NCBI RefSeq assembly: GCF_017308975.1
Contig: NZ_JADWPD010000020.1
Span: 1-64,000, forward strand
Direction of reading: 5' to 3'
Length of the DNA: 64,000 nt
DNA from: Amycolatopsis sp. MtRt-6
Lineage (GTDB): Bacteria > Actinomycetota > Actinomycetes > Mycobacteriales > Pseudonocardiaceae
The position numbers and the translations under genes are program-made. Within the stretch, counting starts at the first letter, position 1; each line of letters opens with the position of its first letter. Shown here one piece after another: positions 34,079-42,645 of the stretch. The notes beneath the pieces were generated by a model that worked only from the letters and a program-made list of their open reading frames with translations, was not told where the DNA came from and did no database searches.

Positions 34079-34932
34079 GACTCTCCCTGGCTCTCGGTGA
34101 CGGCGAACATCCGGGCGGGATCCCGCTCGGCGAAGAACTCGCTCACGGTGGTTTCGAGTTCGTCGAGCGCCCAGCGCCGCTCGATCCGCGGGGGCTCGAC
34201 CAGCGCGACCGTGCCGCCGTGGACGACGAACACCTGGCCGTTGACGTGCTCGGCCGCCGGGGAGGCGAGGTAGGTGACGAAGGGAGCGACGTTTTCGACC
34301 GAAAGGGGATCGGCGCCGTCGGCAGGAGCGGCGCCGAACACCCCTTCGGTCATCGCCGTCCGCGCGCGCGGGCAGATCGCGTTGGCGCGGACGCCGTACT
34401 TGGCCAGGCCGCGGGCGGCCGACATGGTGAGCGCGGTGATGCCCGCCTTCGCCGCGGCGTAGTTGGGCTGGCCCGGCGAGCCGAAGAGGAACGCCTCGGA
34501 CGCGGTGTTGACCAGCCGCCCGTACACCGGCTTGCCGTCCGCTTTGGACTTGTCGCGCCAGTGCTTCGCGGCGTTGCGGGACAACAGGAAGTGGCCGCGC
34601 AGGTGAACGCGCAGCACGACGTCCCAGTCGTCGTCGGACATCGAGAACAGCATGCGGTCGCGCACCACGCCGGCGTTGTTGACCACGATGTCGAGCCCGC
34701 CGAGGTCGAGCGCGGCTTCGGTGAGCGCGTCGGCCGTGGCGCGTTCGCCGACGTCGCCGGCGACCGCGACGGCCCGGCCGCCCGCCGCTTCGATCTCGGC
34801 GACGACGTCCTTCGGCTCGCTGATGTCGTTGACGACGACCGTGGCACCCCGGGTGGCGAGCGCGAGCGCTTCGGCCCGCCCCAGCCCCGCGGCGGCGCCC
34901 GTGACGATCGCCGTCCTGCCGGTCAAGCTCAC
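34075..34932 (-). CDS. hsd4A: SDR, Hsd4A-like steroid/acyl-CoA dehydrogenase (Rv3502c-like)
   Basis: GTG 34932 has GAGGAGG seven bases upstream and gives 285 residues. The protein has TGAAAGLGRAEALAL for cofactor binding, NNAGVVRDRM and YAAAKAG, which are landmarks of the multifunctional 17-beta-HSD4/MFE group rather than simple SDRs. In mycobacteria the matching gene lies next to yrbE4A and encodes a 17-beta-hydroxysteroid/beta-hydroxyacyl-CoA dehydrogenase used in sterol side-chain oxidation. The gene order ferredoxin, Hsd4A-like, mce here agrees. Confidence 0.88.
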   Translation of the reverse strand: MSLTGRTAIVTGAAAGLGRAEALALATRGATVVVNDISEPKDVVAEIEAAGGRAVAVAGDVGERATADALTEAALDLGGLDIVVNNAGVVRDRMLFSMSDDDWDVVLRVHLRGHFLLSRNAAKHWRDKSKADGKPVYGRLVNTASEAFLFGSPGQPNYAAAKAGITALTMSAARGLAKYGVRANAICPRARTAMTEGVFGAAPADGADPLSVENVAPFVTYLASPAAEHVNGQVFVVHGGTVALVEPPRIERRWALDELETTVSEFFAERDPARMFAVTESQGES

Positions 34933-34972
34933 CGCGGGACCTCCTCGTCGAGTCCTGATCTCGGGCCTACAG

Positions 34973-34986
34973 TAGAATCTGTTCTC
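34973..34986. promoter_or_regulatory. Degenerate KstR-like site upstream of hsd4A
   Basis: TAGAATCTGTTCTC resembles the KstR pattern TNNAACNNGTTNNA, with two departures: AAT for AAC and a final C for A. It lies 41 bp upstream of the hsd4A start in the gap before the ferredoxin gene. It may be a weak second operator or chance. Confidence 0.4.
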
Positions 34987-35015
34987 GTTCGAGGCAACCC
35001 TTTGGGTGAACGGCG

Positions 35016-35207
35016 CTAACCCGCGATGAACAGCGCATTCTTCGGGCAGCCCTTGACCGCATCGGAAACGCGTTCTACCTGGTCGGGCGCGACCGGGCCC
35101 GGCTGGATCACCAGTTCCTCCTCGTCGTCGAGGTCGAAAACTTCCGGAGCGAGCCCCACGCACACCGCGTTCGCCTCGCACAGCAGCCGGTCGACGCCGA
35201 TCTCCAT
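35016..35207 (-). CDS. fdxD: 3Fe-4S-type ferredoxin (FdxD-like, Rv3503c-like)
   Basis: The 63-residue acidic protein begins MEIGVDRLLCEANAVC and ends AVKGCPKNALFIAG. The cysteines are placed as in actinobacterial single-cluster ferredoxins that serve cytochrome P450s: a first Cys, Ala/Asn in place of the second, a third Cys, then CP near the end. It would carry electrons to sterol-oxidising P450s such as the CYP125 group. In mycobacteria it sits at exactly this position between hsd4A and fadE26. The start at 35207 is 32 bp from a perfect KstR-type operator. Confidence 0.9.
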   Translation of the reverse strand: MEIGVDRLLCEANAVCVGLAPEVFDLDDEEELVIQPGPVAPDQVERVSDAVKGCPKNALFIAG

Positions 35208-35238
35208 GCTTCCTCCGCCGCTCGAGCCCTGGTACAAC

Positions 35239-35252
35239 TAGAACAGGTTCTA
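35239..35252. promoter_or_regulatory. KstR-type operator in the fdxD-fadE26 divergent promoter
   Basis: TAGAACAGGTTCTA is a palindrome that satisfies the KstR consensus TNNAACNNGTTNNA at every fixed position. It lies midway between the divergent starts at 35207 and 35311 and is placed to repress both directions. KstR is released by a cholesterol-derived CoA thioester in mycobacteria; no kstR gene is in this window. Confidence 0.85.
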
Positions 35253-35310
35253 CTGTAACGCCGGGAGCCGGTACGGCACCACAACGAGCCGGACCGGGTG
35301 GAGGTGACGG

Positions 35311-36474
35311 GTGCGGATCGATTACACGCCGGAGCAGCGCGCGCTGGCCGCCGAGCTTCGGGAGTACTTCGCCGAGCTGATGACGCCCGAACGGCGCGGC
35401 GGCCTCCGCTCGGGCGGCGGCGAATACGGCGATGGCGTGGCGTACAAGGAGATCGTGCGGCAGCTGGGCAAGGACGGCTGGCTCGCGCTGGGCTGGCCGC
35501 CGGAGTACGGCGGGCAGGGCCGGTCGATGCTCGACCAGCTGATCTTCACCGACGAGGCGGCCGTCGCCGGGGTGCCGGTCCCGTTCCTCACGGTGAACAC
35601 CGTCGGCCCGACGATCATGCGCTACGGCACCGAAGACCAGAAGGCGTTCTACCTGCCGAAGATCGCCGCCGGCGAGCTGCACTTCTCGATCGGCTACTCC
35701 GAGCCGGAGGCCGGCACCGACCTGGCGTCGCTGCGGACGCGCGCCGAGCGCGACGGCGACGAGTACGTCGTCACCGGCCAGAAGATGTGGACGAGCCTGA
35801 TCGAGTACGCCGACTACGTCTGGCTCGCGGTCCGGACCGATCCGGCCGCGAAGAAGCACCGCGGGCTGTCGATGCTCATCGTGCCGACGTCCGCCGAGGG
35901 CTTTTCGTGGACCAAGGTGCACACCGTGGCCGGCGCGGGCACGAGCGCGACGTACTACGACGGCGTGCGCGTGCCGGTGTCGGCGCGCGTCGCCGAGGAG
36001 AACGCGGGCTGGCCGCTGATCACCAACCAGCTCAACCACGAGCGCGTCGCGCTGACGTCGTCGGCGCCGATCCGCAAGGCCCTCGCCGACGTGCTCGAGT
36101 GGGCGCGGGAGACCGGCGCCCTCGACCAAGAGTGGGTGCGGCTGCACCTCGCGCGGGTGCACGCGGGCGCGGAGTACCTGAAGCTGCGGAATTGGCGGAT
36201 CGCCTGGGCGGCCGCGAACAGCGAGCTGGGCCCGGCGGAGGCGTCGGCGACGAAGGTCTTCGGCACGGAGTTCGCGATCGAGGCCTACCGGCTGCTGATG
36301 GAGGTGCTCGGCGCGGCCGCCGTCGTCCGCGAAGGCTCGCCGGGCGCGCAGCTGGCCGGGCGGATCGAGCGGCTGCACCGGTCGGCGCTGATCCTCACCT
36401 TCGGCGGCGGCACCAACGAGATCCAGCGGGACATGATCGCCGCCACCGCCCTCGGCCTGCCCGTCACGCGCTAG
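35311..36474 (+). CDS. fadE26: acyl-CoA dehydrogenase, FadE26/ChsE4-like
   Basis: A GGAGGTGA lies just before the GTG at 35311. The 387-residue protein is a full-length acyl-CoA dehydrogenase with SIGYSEPEAGTDLASL, TGQKMWTS and GGGTNEIQRDMIA. It keeps the NQLNHERVAL segment near residue 245, where the catalytic Glu of ChsE4 lies. With the next gene it should form an alpha2beta2 enzyme that introduces the first double bond into a sterol side-chain CoA. It is the first gene rightward of the KstR-type operator and matches M. tuberculosis Rv3504. Confidence 0.9.
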   Translation: MRIDYTPEQRALAAELREYFAELMTPERRGGLRSGGGEYGDGVAYKEIVRQLGKDGWLALGWPPEYGGQGRSMLDQLIFTDEAAVAGVPVPFLTVNTVGPTIMRYGTEDQKAFYLPKIAAGELHFSIGYSEPEAGTDLASLRTRAERDGDEYVVTGQKMWTSLIEYADYVWLAVRTDPAAKKHRGLSMLIVPTSAEGFSWTKVHTVAGAGTSATYYDGVRVPVSARVAEENAGWPLITNQLNHERVALTSSAPIRKALADVLEWARETGALDQEWVRLHLARVHAGAEYLKLRNWRIAWAAANSELGPAEASATKVFGTEFAIEAYRLLMEVLGAAAVVREGSPGAQLAGRIERLHRSALILTFGGGTNEIQRDMIAATALGLPVTR

Positions 36475-36482
36475 GAGCACCC

Positions 36483-37505
36483 ATGGACTTCACCTCTTCC
36501 GAAGCGTCGGCCGACCTCGCGGCGCTGACCCGGCGGCTGCTGGCCGACAAGGTCACCCACGACCCGCACGGCACCGGCGGTTTCGACACGGGCGCGTGGA
36601 CGGCCCTCGGCCAGGCGGGCGTCCTGGACGCGGCCCTGCCGTCGTCGCTCGGCGGCGGCGGGTTCGGCCTGCTGGAGCAGTGCGCGGTGCTGACCGAGAT
36701 CGGCCGCGCGGTGGCGGCGGTCCCGTACCTGCCGTCGATCACGATGGCGGCGTCGGCACTGGCGGAGTTCGGCACGCCGGAGCTGGTGGACCGCTGGGTG
36801 CTGCCGGTCCTGCGCGGCGAGCGCGTGCTCGCGGTGGCGTTGTCCGGGTTCACGGCGTCGGCGGGCCGGGTGTCCGGTGCCGGGACGGCGGTGCCGTTCG
36901 CGGCGTTCGCGCACGGGTTCCTGGTGGCCACTCCCGGCGAGGTGTTCCTGGTCGACGCCGCGGCACCGGGGGTTTCGGTGCGGCCGCAGCAGACCGTCGA
37001 CCACGCGGACGCCGCGCTTGTGGAGCTGTCCGACGTGCCGGGCGTGCCGCTGGGCGACATCGGCGAGTGGCTGCGCCTGCGCGGGACGGCCGGGGTGTGC
37101 GCGCAGCAGCTCGGCGTGGTCGAGCGGGCGCTGGAGCTGACGGCGGCGTACGCGGCCGAGCGGAAGCAGTTCGACCACGTGATCGGCGGGTTCCAGGCGG
37201 TACGTCAGCGGCTGGCGGACGCGTACCTGGACGTCGAAGCGGTCCGCCTGACGACGCTGCAGGCGGCGTGGCAACTGACGTCGGACGTCCCCGCGGCGGA
37301 CGCGGTCGCGACGGCCAAGTTCTGGGCGGCGGAGGCGGGCCACCGGGTCGCCCACACGGCGGTCCACGTCCACGGCGGCGTCGGCATCGACGTCGACCAC
37401 GTGGTCCACCGGTACTTCGCGGCGGCCAAGCGCCTGGAGTTCCAGCTCGGCGGGGCGACGCGGCAGCTGCTGGCCCTGGGCGACCTCCTGGCGGGCCGCG
37501 GCTAG
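36483..37505 (+). CDS. fadE27: acyl-CoA dehydrogenase partner, FadE27/ChsE5-like
   Basis: ATG 36483 follows AGGAG eight bases after the FadE26 stop. The 340-residue protein is shorter than classical acyl-CoA dehydrogenases, with weaker N-terminal FAD contacts, but keeps AAERKQFDHVIGGFQAVRQRLAD and HVHGGVGIDVDHVVHRY. This is the pattern of the non-catalytic or half-site partner in the actinobacterial heterotetrameric enzymes (Rv3505-type). Its TAG shares CTAG (37502-37505) with the stop of the convergent hydrolase gene. Confidence 0.9.
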   Translation: MDFTSSEASADLAALTRRLLADKVTHDPHGTGGFDTGAWTALGQAGVLDAALPSSLGGGGFGLLEQCAVLTEIGRAVAAVPYLPSITMAASALAEFGTPELVDRWVLPVLRGERVLAVALSGFTASAGRVSGAGTAVPFAAFAHGFLVATPGEVFLVDAAAPGVSVRPQQTVDHADAALVELSDVPGVPLGDIGEWLRLRGTAGVCAQQLGVVERALELTAAYAAERKQFDHVIGGFQAVRQRLADAYLDVEAVRLTTLQAAWQLTSDVPAADAVATAKFWAAEAGHRVAHTAVHVHGGVGIDVDHVVHRYFAAAKRLEFQLGGATRQLLALGDLLAGRG

Positions 37506-38635
37506 CTCGCCGCGTAGGTCCAGAACTCGCGCATCAGCGGGGTGGGCTCGGGGCCGGTCATCTCGACCTGGGTCAGCAGCACCGAGACCGTGCCCGTCGC
37601 CGGAACCAGGTGCAGGGCCGTGCCCGCGCCGCCGACCCAGCCGTAGCGGCCCGGGACCTCCCAGGGTTCCTTCGGGTCGACGTCGACCGAGCCGCCGAAG
37701 CCCCAGCCCTGGCCGTGCAGGAACGGCCGCGCCGCTTCCCGCTGGGCGGGTGTCAGGTGGTCGGTCGTCATGCGGTGGACCGACTCCGGTGTCAGCAGGC
37801 GGTGGCCGCCCGCCGTGCCCTCGTCGCGCAGGAACCGCGCGAACGCCAGCAGGTCGTCGGCCGCCGAAACCAGCCCGCCGCCCCCGGACGGGAACGGCGG
37901 CGGCGCGCTCCAGCGCCCCTCCGGCGAGTCGACCAGCCGCAGCCCCTCCTCGCCGCGGCGGTAGGCGCTGGTGAACCGGCCCAGGGCCGCCGTCGGCACG
38001 GTGAACCCGGTGTCGGCCATGCCGAGCGGCTCGAACAGCCGCTCCGCCAGGAACTCCGGCAGCGGACGGCCGGCCACGCGCGCGATCAGGACGCCCTGCA
38101 GGTCGGAGCCGGTGTCGTAGAGCCATGCCTGTCCCGGCTGGTGCAGCAGCGGCACCTGCGCCAGCGCCGCCAGCCACTCGTCCGGCGACGGCGCCCGCGG
38201 GGCCGCCACCGGGTGGCCGAGGACCTGGAACAGCAGGTCGACCGCGGGCAGTCCCATGTCGGCCGCGAAGCCGTACCCGCAGCGGAAGGTGAGCAGGTCG
38301 GCCACCGTGATCGGGCGGGCGGCCGGCACGACATCGTCGACCGGGCCGGCCGGCGTCCGGACGACCACCGGCGACGCCAGCTCCGGCAGCCACCGCGCGA
38401 CCGGGGCGTCCAGAGCCAGCTCGCCGTCGTCGACGAGCATCAGCACGGCCGCGGCCACGATCGGCTTGGTGAGCGACGCGATGCGGAACAGCGAGTCCCG
38501 CGCCATCGGCACGGTGCCCTCGGCGTCGGCCGAGCCGGCGGCCGAGGCCTCGACCTGGTCGCCGCGGGCCACGAGCGCCACCGCGCCCGGGACGTCGCCG
38601 GTGTGCCGGGTCAGCAGCTCGGTCAACGAGGTCAT
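37502..38635 (-). CDS. beta-lactamase-family serine hydrolase
   Basis: The 377-residue protein has the SXXK motif SLTK (about residues 54-57) and YDTGSD (about residue 170) at the place of the YXN motif, as in class C-like esterases and D-aminopeptidases. A Gly-rich FPSGGGGLVSAADDLLAF segment follows. No signal peptide is seen, so it is probably a cytosolic esterase (EstB/lovastatin-esterase-like) rather than a drug-resistance enzyme. It adjoins the steroid genes only by convergence. The substrate is unknown. Confidence 0.85.
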   Translation of the reverse strand: MTSLTELLTRHTGDVPGAVALVARGDQVEASAAGSADAEGTVPMARDSLFRIASLTKPIVAAAVLMLVDDGELALDAPVARWLPELASPVVVRTPAGPVDDVVPAARPITVADLLTFRCGYGFAADMGLPAVDLLFQVLGHPVAAPRAPSPDEWLAALAQVPLLHQPGQAWLYDTGSDLQGVLIARVAGRPLPEFLAERLFEPLGMADTGFTVPTAALGRFTSAYRRGEEGLRLVDSPEGRWSAPPPFPSGGGGLVSAADDLLAFARFLRDEGTAGGHRLLTPESVHRMTTDHLTPAQREAARPFLHGQGWGFGGSVDVDPKEPWEVPGRYGWVGGAGTALHLVPATGTVSVLLTQVEMTGPEPTPLMREFWTYAAS

Positions 38636-38701
38636 GGGGCAGAACCCTATTCAGGCCGTCGGGATGCGTTCCGTGGCGCCGCCCTGACCGGAACGAGGTG
38701 C

Positions 38702-41383
38702 TCAGTCCTGGGGGTTGATCGCACGCAGCCGGCGCGGGCCGGTGTCGGGCCGGGACGGCGGCGCGCCCAGCACCAGGCGGGCGTTGGCGACGAAGGCGCC
38801 GTCCGGCGAGGCCAGGATCGGGTCGAGCACCAGCGACCGCACCTCAGGGTTGTCCTCGGCCAGCGCCGCCACGCGCAGCACCATGTCCTGCAGCGCGGCG
38901 AGGTCGGCGGGCTCGTCGCCGCGGTAGCCGGTGAGCAGCGGCGAGGTCCGCGGCTCGCGCAGCAGCGTCGCGGCGTCGACGTCGGTGAGCGGCACGGCCC
39001 GGTAGGCGCGGTCGCCGAGCAGCGTGCTGACCAGCCCGGACAGCCCGAACGACACGAGCGTGCCGAACGACGGGTCGTCCTGCAGCCCGATCACGCACGA
39101 CAGGCCCTTGGGCGCCATCCGCTGGACGTACACCTCGTCGTCGCCGGAGACCTCCCGCAGCGTCTCGTACGCGGTGCGCACCGAGTCTTCCGAGGCCAGG
39201 TCGAGCCGGACGCCGGCCAGGTCGGGCCGGCCGCGCAGCCGCTCGTCGACCGCCTTGAGCGTCACCGGGTAGCCCAGCTCGCCCGCCGCCGCGACCGCGT
39301 CGTCCACAGTGGACACGATGCGGAACGGCACGACGCCGATGCCGTAGCAGTCCAGCAGCCGCACGACTTCGGCGTCCGAGAGCAAGGTCGTCTTGCCGCT
39401 GCCGGTTTCCAGGAGCTCGCGCACGATGCCCTGCGCCTGCTCGGTGTGGATGCCCGCGGGCCGCACCAGCGTGCCCTGCGGGCGTTGCCGCCACGCCGCG
39501 TACCGCACGACCCGGGCGAGCGCGTTGACCGCGCGTTCGGGGCTCGGGTACGACGGGATGGAGCCCCGCGTCGGCACGCCGTCGCCGGACAGCACGGCCA
39601 GTTCGTCCGGGACTCCTTCGGCGGCGAGGAACGTCGAGACGATCGGCTTGCGCTGCCCCAGTTCGACCACGGTCTCGCGCAGGGCGCGCGCGTAGGCGGT
39701 GCCGGGAATGGCGATCGGCGGCGCGAACACGACGACGAGCGCGTCGGTTTCCGGCGAGATCAGGGCCTCGCGGACGGCCTTGGCGAACTCCTCCGGCGGG
39801 GCCTGCGGGCCGACGTCCACCGGGTCCGAAGCGAGCCGCAGGCCCTGCATCCGCGCGGTGTCGGCGGCCAGCAGCCCGATCGCGCTGGAGTTGCCGACGA
39901 TGCCGACCCGCGGCCCGGCGGGCAGCGGCTGGTGGGCGAACACGAGCGCGGTGTCGAACAGCTGCGCCAGCGACTCCACGCGCACGACCCCGGCCTGCTC
40001 GAACAGCGTCTGGACGCTGGCCTCGTCGATCTCCGTCGACGTCGCCGCCAGCTGCGGCCGGACCGCGTGCCGCCCGGACTTCACCGCGACGATCGGCTTG
40101 GTCCGGGCGAGCCGTCTGGCCAGCCGCGCGAACTTGCGCGGGTTGCCGAAGGACTCGAGGTACAGCAGCACGAGGTCGGTGTCCGGGTCGGTTTCCCAGT
40201 ACTGGAGCAGGTCGTTGCCCGAGACGTCGGCGCGGTTGCCCGCCGAGACGAACGTCGACAGGCCGAGGCCGCGCGCTTCGGCGTCGGCGAGGATCGCGGT
40301 GCCCAGCGCGCCGGACTGGCAGAAGAAGCCGGTGCGCCCGCGGCCGGGCAGCCGCGGCGCGAGGGTGGCGTTCAGCCGGATCCCGGGCGCGGTGTTCAGC
40401 ACGCCGAGCGCGTTCGGGCCGACCACGCGCATGCCGTGCGCCCGCGCCTCGCCGACCAGCCGCAGCTCGGCGTGCAGGCCGTGCGGGCCGGCTTCGGCGA
40501 ACCCGCTGGAGAGGATCAGCAGCGTCTTGACGCCCTTGGCCAGGCAAGCGTCCAAAACGGACTCGACGGACTCGGCGGGCACCGCGACGACGGCCAGGTC
40601 GACCGGGTCCGGGATGTCCAGCACCGACGGGTACGCGCGGACGCCGCGGACCGAGCGGTGCTCCGCGTTGACCGGGTAGACGGTGCCGGTGAACGCGGCG
40701 ACCAGGAGGTTCGCGAAGGCGACGTGGCCGACCTTGTTCGGTTCGGTGGAGGCGCCGATCACGGCGACCGACGTCGGGTGCAGCAGGTTGTGCACGCTGC
40801 GCGCCTCGGCCGCCTGTTCGCGCGAGCGCGCGACGGCGAGGGACTCCTCGGTCGGGTCGATGTCGAACTCCAGGTGCAGCACGCCCTCTTCGAACTCGCG
40901 GCTGACCTGGTAGCCGGCGTCGCGGAAGACGCGCACCATGGCGGAGTTCTCGGCGAGCACCTCGGCGACGAACCGGCGCAGCCCGCACTCGGAGGCGGCC
41001 GCGGCGAGGTGCTCGAGGAGGATCGAGCCGACCCCGCGGCCCTGGTGGGCGTCGCTGACGACGAAGGCGACCTCGGCCGACGGCCCGTGGTCGAGCCGTT
41101 CGTACCGGCCGACGGCCACGATGTCGTCGCCCAGGAAGGCGGCGAACGCGACCCGGTCGTGGTGGTCGACCGTGGAGAAGCGCTTCAGGTCCTTCTCCGG
41201 GATCCGCGGGTAGGCACCGAAGTACCGGAAGTAGCGGGTGCGTTCGGACAGCTTGGCGTGGAAGGCGACGAGGCCGTCGGCATCGGTGGGCACGACCGGC
41301 CGCAGGTGGACGGTGCCGCCGTCGGACAGCACGACGTCGGCCTCCCAGTCGCGGGGGTAGTCGAAGGGGTCCCGTCCGGCCAT
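38702..41383 (-). CDS. GNAT acetyltransferase fused to NDP-forming acyl-CoA synthetase (Pat-like)
   Basis: The 893-residue protein has an N-terminal GNAT domain (about 15-165) with the acetyl-CoA loop HQGRGVGS at 113-120. Next come a CoA-binding Rossmann domain starting LLHPTSVAVIGASTEPNKVGH (about 200), a succinyl-CoA-ligase-like middle part, and a C-terminal ATP-grasp region (about 680-893). In enterobacterial Pat/PatZ the same modules occur in the opposite order and acetylate lysines of enzymes such as acetyl-CoA synthetase. The neighbouring AcuC-like deacetylase, two bases upstream, supports a role in reversible lysine acylation. Whether the synthetase half is active cannot be judged here. 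Confidence 0.87.
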   Translation of the reverse strand: MAGRDPFDYPRDWEADVVLSDGGTVHLRPVVPTDADGLVAFHAKLSERTRYFRYFGAYPRIPEKDLKRFSTVDHHDRVAFAAFLGDDIVAVGRYERLDHGPSAEVAFVVSDAHQGRGVGSILLEHLAAAASECGLRRFVAEVLAENSAMVRVFRDAGYQVSREFEEGVLHLEFDIDPTEESLAVARSREQAAEARSVHNLLHPTSVAVIGASTEPNKVGHVAFANLLVAAFTGTVYPVNAEHRSVRGVRAYPSVLDIPDPVDLAVVAVPAESVESVLDACLAKGVKTLLILSSGFAEAGPHGLHAELRLVGEARAHGMRVVGPNALGVLNTAPGIRLNATLAPRLPGRGRTGFFCQSGALGTAILADAEARGLGLSTFVSAGNRADVSGNDLLQYWETDPDTDLVLLYLESFGNPRKFARLARRLARTKPIVAVKSGRHAVRPQLAATSTEIDEASVQTLFEQAGVVRVESLAQLFDTALVFAHQPLPAGPRVGIVGNSSAIGLLAADTARMQGLRLASDPVDVGPQAPPEEFAKAVREALISPETDALVVVFAPPIAIPGTAYARALRETVVELGQRKPIVSTFLAAEGVPDELAVLSGDGVPTRGSIPSYPSPERAVNALARVVRYAAWRQRPQGTLVRPAGIHTEQAQGIVRELLETGSGKTTLLSDAEVVRLLDCYGIGVVPFRIVSTVDDAVAAAGELGYPVTLKAVDERLRGRPDLAGVRLDLASEDSVRTAYETLREVSGDDEVYVQRMAPKGLSCVIGLQDDPSFGTLVSFGLSGLVSTLLGDRAYRAVPLTDVDAATLLREPRTSPLLTGYRGDEPADLAALQDMVLRVAALAEDNPEVRSLVLDPILASPDGAFVANARLVLGAPPSRPDTGPRRLRAINPQD

Positions 41384-41385
41384 GG

Positions 41386-42555
41386 TCAGTCCCTGGGGTC
41401 GTCGGGGTCCAGGCCGTGCAGCGGGAACACGGCGCGACGCGTGTCCCGGACGGCGATGTCCACCGGGTCGTCCTCGCCGTCGCCCCACGGCTTGAACTCC
41501 GTGTCGCGGTCGTCGGACATGGTTTGCGGGAGTTCGGCGTGCGGGGCGGCCTTGGTGACGGTTTCCCGCCAGCCGGGCGGCAGCGGCGTCGCGGGGTCGA
41601 CGTCCCGGTCGAGGACGGTGGCGATCAGGTGCGTCCAGGATCGTGGAACGACCCGGATCAGCTGGTAGCCGCCCCCGCCGACGGCGATCCACTTCCCGCC
41701 GGCGTAGGTCTCGGCGAGGTCGCGGAGGGTGGCGTAGATGGTGCGGTGCCCGTCGACGGACAGCGAGAGGTCGGCCAGCGGGTCTTCTTCGTGGGAATCG
41801 ACACCGCACTGGGTGAAGAGCAGCTGCGGTTCGAAGTCGGCGAGCAGCGAGGGGACGACGGCGTGGAAGGCCCGCAGCCACCCGGGGTCCCGCGTGCGCG
41901 GCGGCAGCGGGACGTTGACCGAGGTGCCGTCGGCCTTCCCGCGGCCGGTCTCGGCGGAGTAGCCGGTGCCGGGCCAGAGCGTGAAGGGGTGCTGGTGCAT
42001 CGAGATGGTGAGGACGCGCGGGTCGTCGTAGAAGGCGGCCTGGACGCCGTCGCCGTGGTGGACATCGGTGTCGATGTAGGCGATCCGGTCGAAGCCGTGG
42101 TCGAGCAACCACGAGATGGCGACGGCGCAGTCGTTGTAGACGCAGAAGCCGGCGGCCTGGTCGCGCATGGCGTGGTGCAGGCCCCCGGCGATGTTGACGG
42201 CCCTTCGCGATTCGCCTTCGGCGACCTTCCTGGCGGCGAGCAGCGTCGACCCGACGACGAGGGCGGAGGCATCGTGCATGTCGGAGAAGACGGGGTTGTC
42301 GGAGGTGCCGAGGCCATGCCCGACATCCCACCCGACGAGCGGCGCCTCCCGCACGGCGGCGAGGTATTCGGGGGCGTGGATCCGGAGCAGTTCGTCGTCC
42401 CCGGCGCCGGTGGGGACGAGCAGTTCGACGTCGCGGAGCACGCCGAGCTCGGTGGCCAGCCGGACGGTGAGCTCCAGCCGGACGGGATTGAAGGGGTGAT
42501 CCCCACCGAGGTCATAACCCAGCAGGGCACGGTCCCAAACAACGGCCGGCGACAT
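41386..42555 (-). CDS. acuC: AcuC-type histone-deacetylase-like protein
   Basis: The 389-residue protein has the deacetylase zinc site: IDTDVHHGDGV supplies an Asp and a His, and CGVDSHEEDPL the second Asp. The catalytic His pair is in NIAGGLHHAM, and the VGGGGYQ loop is also present. AcuC removes acetyl groups from lysine, in Bacillus from acetyl-CoA synthetase. It lies directly upstream of the GNAT-synthetase fusion, and two bases separate its stop from that start. The last 50 residues (DDRDTEFKPWGDGEDDP) are an actinobacterial acidic extension. Confidence 0.9.
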   Translation of the reverse strand: MSPAVVWDRALLGYDLGGDHPFNPVRLELTVRLATELGVLRDVELLVPTGAGDDELLRIHAPEYLAAVREAPLVGWDVGHGLGTSDNPVFSDMHDASALVVGSTLLAARKVAEGESRRAVNIAGGLHHAMRDQAAGFCVYNDCAVAISWLLDHGFDRIAYIDTDVHHGDGVQAAFYDDPRVLTISMHQHPFTLWPGTGYSAETGRGKADGTSVNVPLPPRTRDPGWLRAFHAVVPSLLADFEPQLLFTQCGVDSHEEDPLADLSLSVDGHRTIYATLRDLAETYAGGKWIAVGGGGYQLIRVVPRSWTHLIATVLDRDVDPATPLPPGWRETVTKAAPHAELPQTMSDDRDTEFKPWGDGEDDPVDIAVRDTRRAVFPLHGLDPDDPRD

Positions 42556-42645
42556 ACCGCCCGACTCTAGTGCCGATCGGCCGGGTGTGTGGACTGGAAA
42601 TGGCTTGGCGGGAGTGGGGCGTGCCCGGGGGTGGTGGCGTCGGCG

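Noticed and set aside
37502..38635. Beta-lactam resistance gene
   Set aside because: The protein lacks a signal peptide, and its sequence fits class C-like esterases; only the SXXK fold motif is shared.
36596..41668. A 1690-codon open frame on the plus strand
   Set aside because: It runs in another frame of the FadE27 gene and antisense to the hydrolase, Pat-like and part of the AcuC genes; it is a product of GC-rich third positions.
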